From an uncultured Pseudorhodobacter sp. (GTDB lineage: Bacteria > Pseudomonadota > Alphaproteobacteria > Rhodobacterales > Rhodobacteraceae), in contig CAMFLG010000028.1 in the NCBI GenBank assembly GCA_945957495.1, positions 1-14,444 on the forward strand: a DNA stretch of 14,444 nt. Direction: 5' to 3'. The notes beneath the pieces are model-generated. The model was not told the origin of the DNA and made no database searches. It saw nothing but the letters and a program-made list of their open reading frames with translations. Made by a program: the position numbers and the translations under genes. This document shows positions 13,204 through 14,444 of this stretch, piece after piece. Within the stretch, counting starts at the first letter, position 1, and each line of letters begins with the position of its first letter.

Positions 13204-14444
13204 TATGCCTTGATCCGCGCGTTGGTCGGATCATACAGCGACCCCAGATGCAGTTTGGCCGGAACCCGTTCCGAGGCGACTTCCAGTTCATACCGCCCCG
13301 AGGTCAGCCAGCCTTCTTCCACACCATCCTTGCGGCGCACAAATCCATAGCCGATGGGCTTGCCAACCGTATGGCCAAACCCGCCCGAGGAAAGCCAGCC
13401 CACCCGCTCGCCATCGCGGTAGATGGTTTCGCGGCCCAGCAGGATCACATTCGGGTCGTCCACGGTGAACCCGGCCAGCCATTTCTTCACCCCGCCCGCC
13501 TGTTGCGCCGCAACCGCCGCGCGGCCGATGAAATCCACATTTGATTTCATCTTGCAGGCCCAGGCCAGCCCGGCCTCGACCGGCGTATGGTCCGGCCCGA
13601 TATCCGCCCCCCAGGCGCGATAACCCTTTTCCAGCCGCAACGTCTCAATCGCGCGGTATCCCGCATTGACCAGCCCCAGATCGGCCCCCGCCGCCATAAG
13701 CGCCTCGTACACCGTCACAGCCACATCCGTCGGCATGTGCAACTCCCAGCCGAGTTCGCCCACATAGGTGACGCGCAGCGCCAGCACCGGGCAAGAGGCC
13801 ACCGAAATCCGCCGCGCCTGCCCAAACGGGAAGCCTGCATTGCTCAGATCATCCGGGCAGACCCGCGCCAGGATCTCCCGCGCCTCCGGCCCCATCAGCG
13901 ACAACACGGCAGAGCCAGAGGTTACATCGACCAACTGGCAGTTGCCCGTCAGGTTCCGCGAAATCCAGTCGAAATCATGCGTGGCAAACCCCGTCCCGGT
14001 GACGATGTAAAACTCATCCCAGGCCAGCCGCGCCACCGTCACATCCGCCTCGATCCCACCCCGCACATTCAGCATCTGCGTGTAGATCAAACTGCCCACC
14101 GGCCGGTCCACATTCCCCGCCGCGATGTAATTCAACGCCTTTGCCGCATCCGGCCCTTTCAGCGTAAACTTGGCGAAACTCGTCTGATCAATCAGCACCG
14201 CCGCCTCGCGCGCCGCCTGATGTTCGCGCCGCACCTGATCCCACCAGCCGGGGCGCTGATAGGAGTAACGGTCCACCGGGATTTCCCCGCGGGGAATATC
14301 GGCAAACCAGTTCGGTCGCTCCCACCCCAGTTTTTCGCCAAATGACGCCCCCGCCGCCTTCAGATGCGCATAGAGGGGCGAGCGCCGCACTGGCCGCGCC
14401 GATTTCATCTCTTCCGACGGCCAGGCGATGGTGTAGTGTTTGCC
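13203..14444 (-). CDS. Dimethylglycine/sarcosine dehydrogenase-type flavoprotein, C-terminal part
   Basis: The frame is open to the window edge; 413 residues are visible, beginning GKHYTIAWPSEEMKSARPVR before an internal Met at 14408, so the gene starts outside. The visible part is the GcvT-like (aminomethyltransferase/folate-binding) half of an approximately 800-residue FAD-dependent enzyme of the dimethylglycine/sarcosine dehydrogenase family, which N-demethylates methylated glycines and passes the one-carbon unit to tetrahydrofolate. Landmarks are SPLYAHLKAAGASFGEKLGWERPNWF, DQTSFAKFTLKGPDA, YTQMLNVRGGIEADVTV, SGSAVLSLMGPEAREIL, YVGELGWELHMP, YRAIETLRLEKGYRAWGADI and the C-terminal GYGFVRRKDGVEEGWL. 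The substrate half is not visible. It could act on N-methyl products, but a link to the monooxygenase locus is not shown. Confidence 0.88.
   Translation of the reverse strand, partial: GKHYTIAWPSEEMKSARPVRRSPLYAHLKAAGASFGEKLGWERPNWFADIPRGEIPVDRYSYQRPGWWDQVRREHQAAREAAVLIDQTSFAKFTLKGPDAAKALNYIAAGNVDRPVGSLIYTQMLNVRGGIEADVTVARLAWDEFYIVTGTGFATHDFDWISRNLTGNCQLVDVTSGSAVLSLMGPEAREILARVCPDDLSNAGFPFGQARRISVASCPVLALRVTYVGELGWELHMPTDVAVTVYEALMAAGADLGLVNAGYRAIETLRLEKGYRAWGADIGPDHTPVEAGLAWACKMKSNVDFIGRAAVAAQQAGGVKKWLAGFTVDDPNVILLGRETIYRDGERVGWLSSGGFGHTVGKPIGYGFVRRKDGVEEGWLTSGRYELEVASERVPAKLHLGSLYDPTNARIKA

Noticed and set aside
12021..13544. 507-codon plus-strand open frame across the FAH and flavoprotein genes
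   Set aside because: Spans the intergenic hairpins and is antisense to conserved coding sequence; no family resemblance.
1..14444. CRISPR array, insertion sequence with transposase, or phage genes
   Set aside because: No regularly spaced repeats and no transposase, integrase or structural phage motifs were found on either strand.

Overview
The window is high-GC DNA with codon use, Shine-Dalgarno spacing and an extragenic repeat typical of Alphaproteobacteria, most likely Rhodobacterales (Roseobacter/Rhodobacter group). The species cannot be named from the sequence alone.

Left part (1-3200): a minus-strand run reads DUF952 protein, pyrD (quinone-type dihydroorotate dehydrogenase), then a GNAT acetyltransferase cut by the window edge. 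All three are overlapped as in a translationally coupled operon. Divergent from it is an exported 5'-nucleotidase-family protein. Its upstream region carries two 7+4+7 direct repeats that look like Pho boxes, and its metallophosphatase half has lost several metal ligands. A Stf0-type sulfotransferase follows (3386-4117).

Middle (4153-5221): a tRNA-Gly(UCC) on the minus strand borders a visibly more AT-rich tract. This tract holds no convincing large gene but has a DnaA-box-like site, a strong -35 element and a large hairpin. It ends in a small gene for a secreted six-cysteine mini-protein closed by a perfect GC-rich palindrome. It looks like accessory or imported DNA.

Core (5222-11775): a coherent catabolic locus. 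A GlxA-type AraC regulator converges on a minus-strand pair, LLM flavin monooxygenase plus aldehyde dehydrogenase. Divergent from that pair, across a short intergenic region with two overlapping inverted repeats, runs a plus-strand operon: RidA deaminase, alpha/beta hydrolase, flavin reductase with an unusual Nudix-like C-terminal extension, and a DUF1185 protein. The parts list resembles two-component flavin monooxygenase pathways that oxidatively open N-heterocycles. Rut pyrimidine degradation has LLM, RidA, alpha/beta hydrolase and flavin reductase; the trigonelline-type (N-methylpyridinium) route has LLM, flavin reductase, aldehyde dehydrogenase and alpha/beta hydrolase. My inference is ring opening by LLM plus reductase, oxidation of the aldehyde, hydrolysis of an N-acyl or enamide product, and imine/enamine deamination by RidA, with DUF1185 doing an unknown step. 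Trigonelline, homarine or a related compound is a reasonable but unproven substrate.

Right part (11773-14444): a 116-bp palindromic element spans exactly from the stop codon of the DUF1185 gene to that of a convergent FAH-family dehydratase (2-keto-3-deoxy-pentonate dehydratase type). After a repeat-like double hairpin comes the C-terminal part of a dimethylglycine/sarcosine dehydrogenase-type flavoprotein, running off the window.
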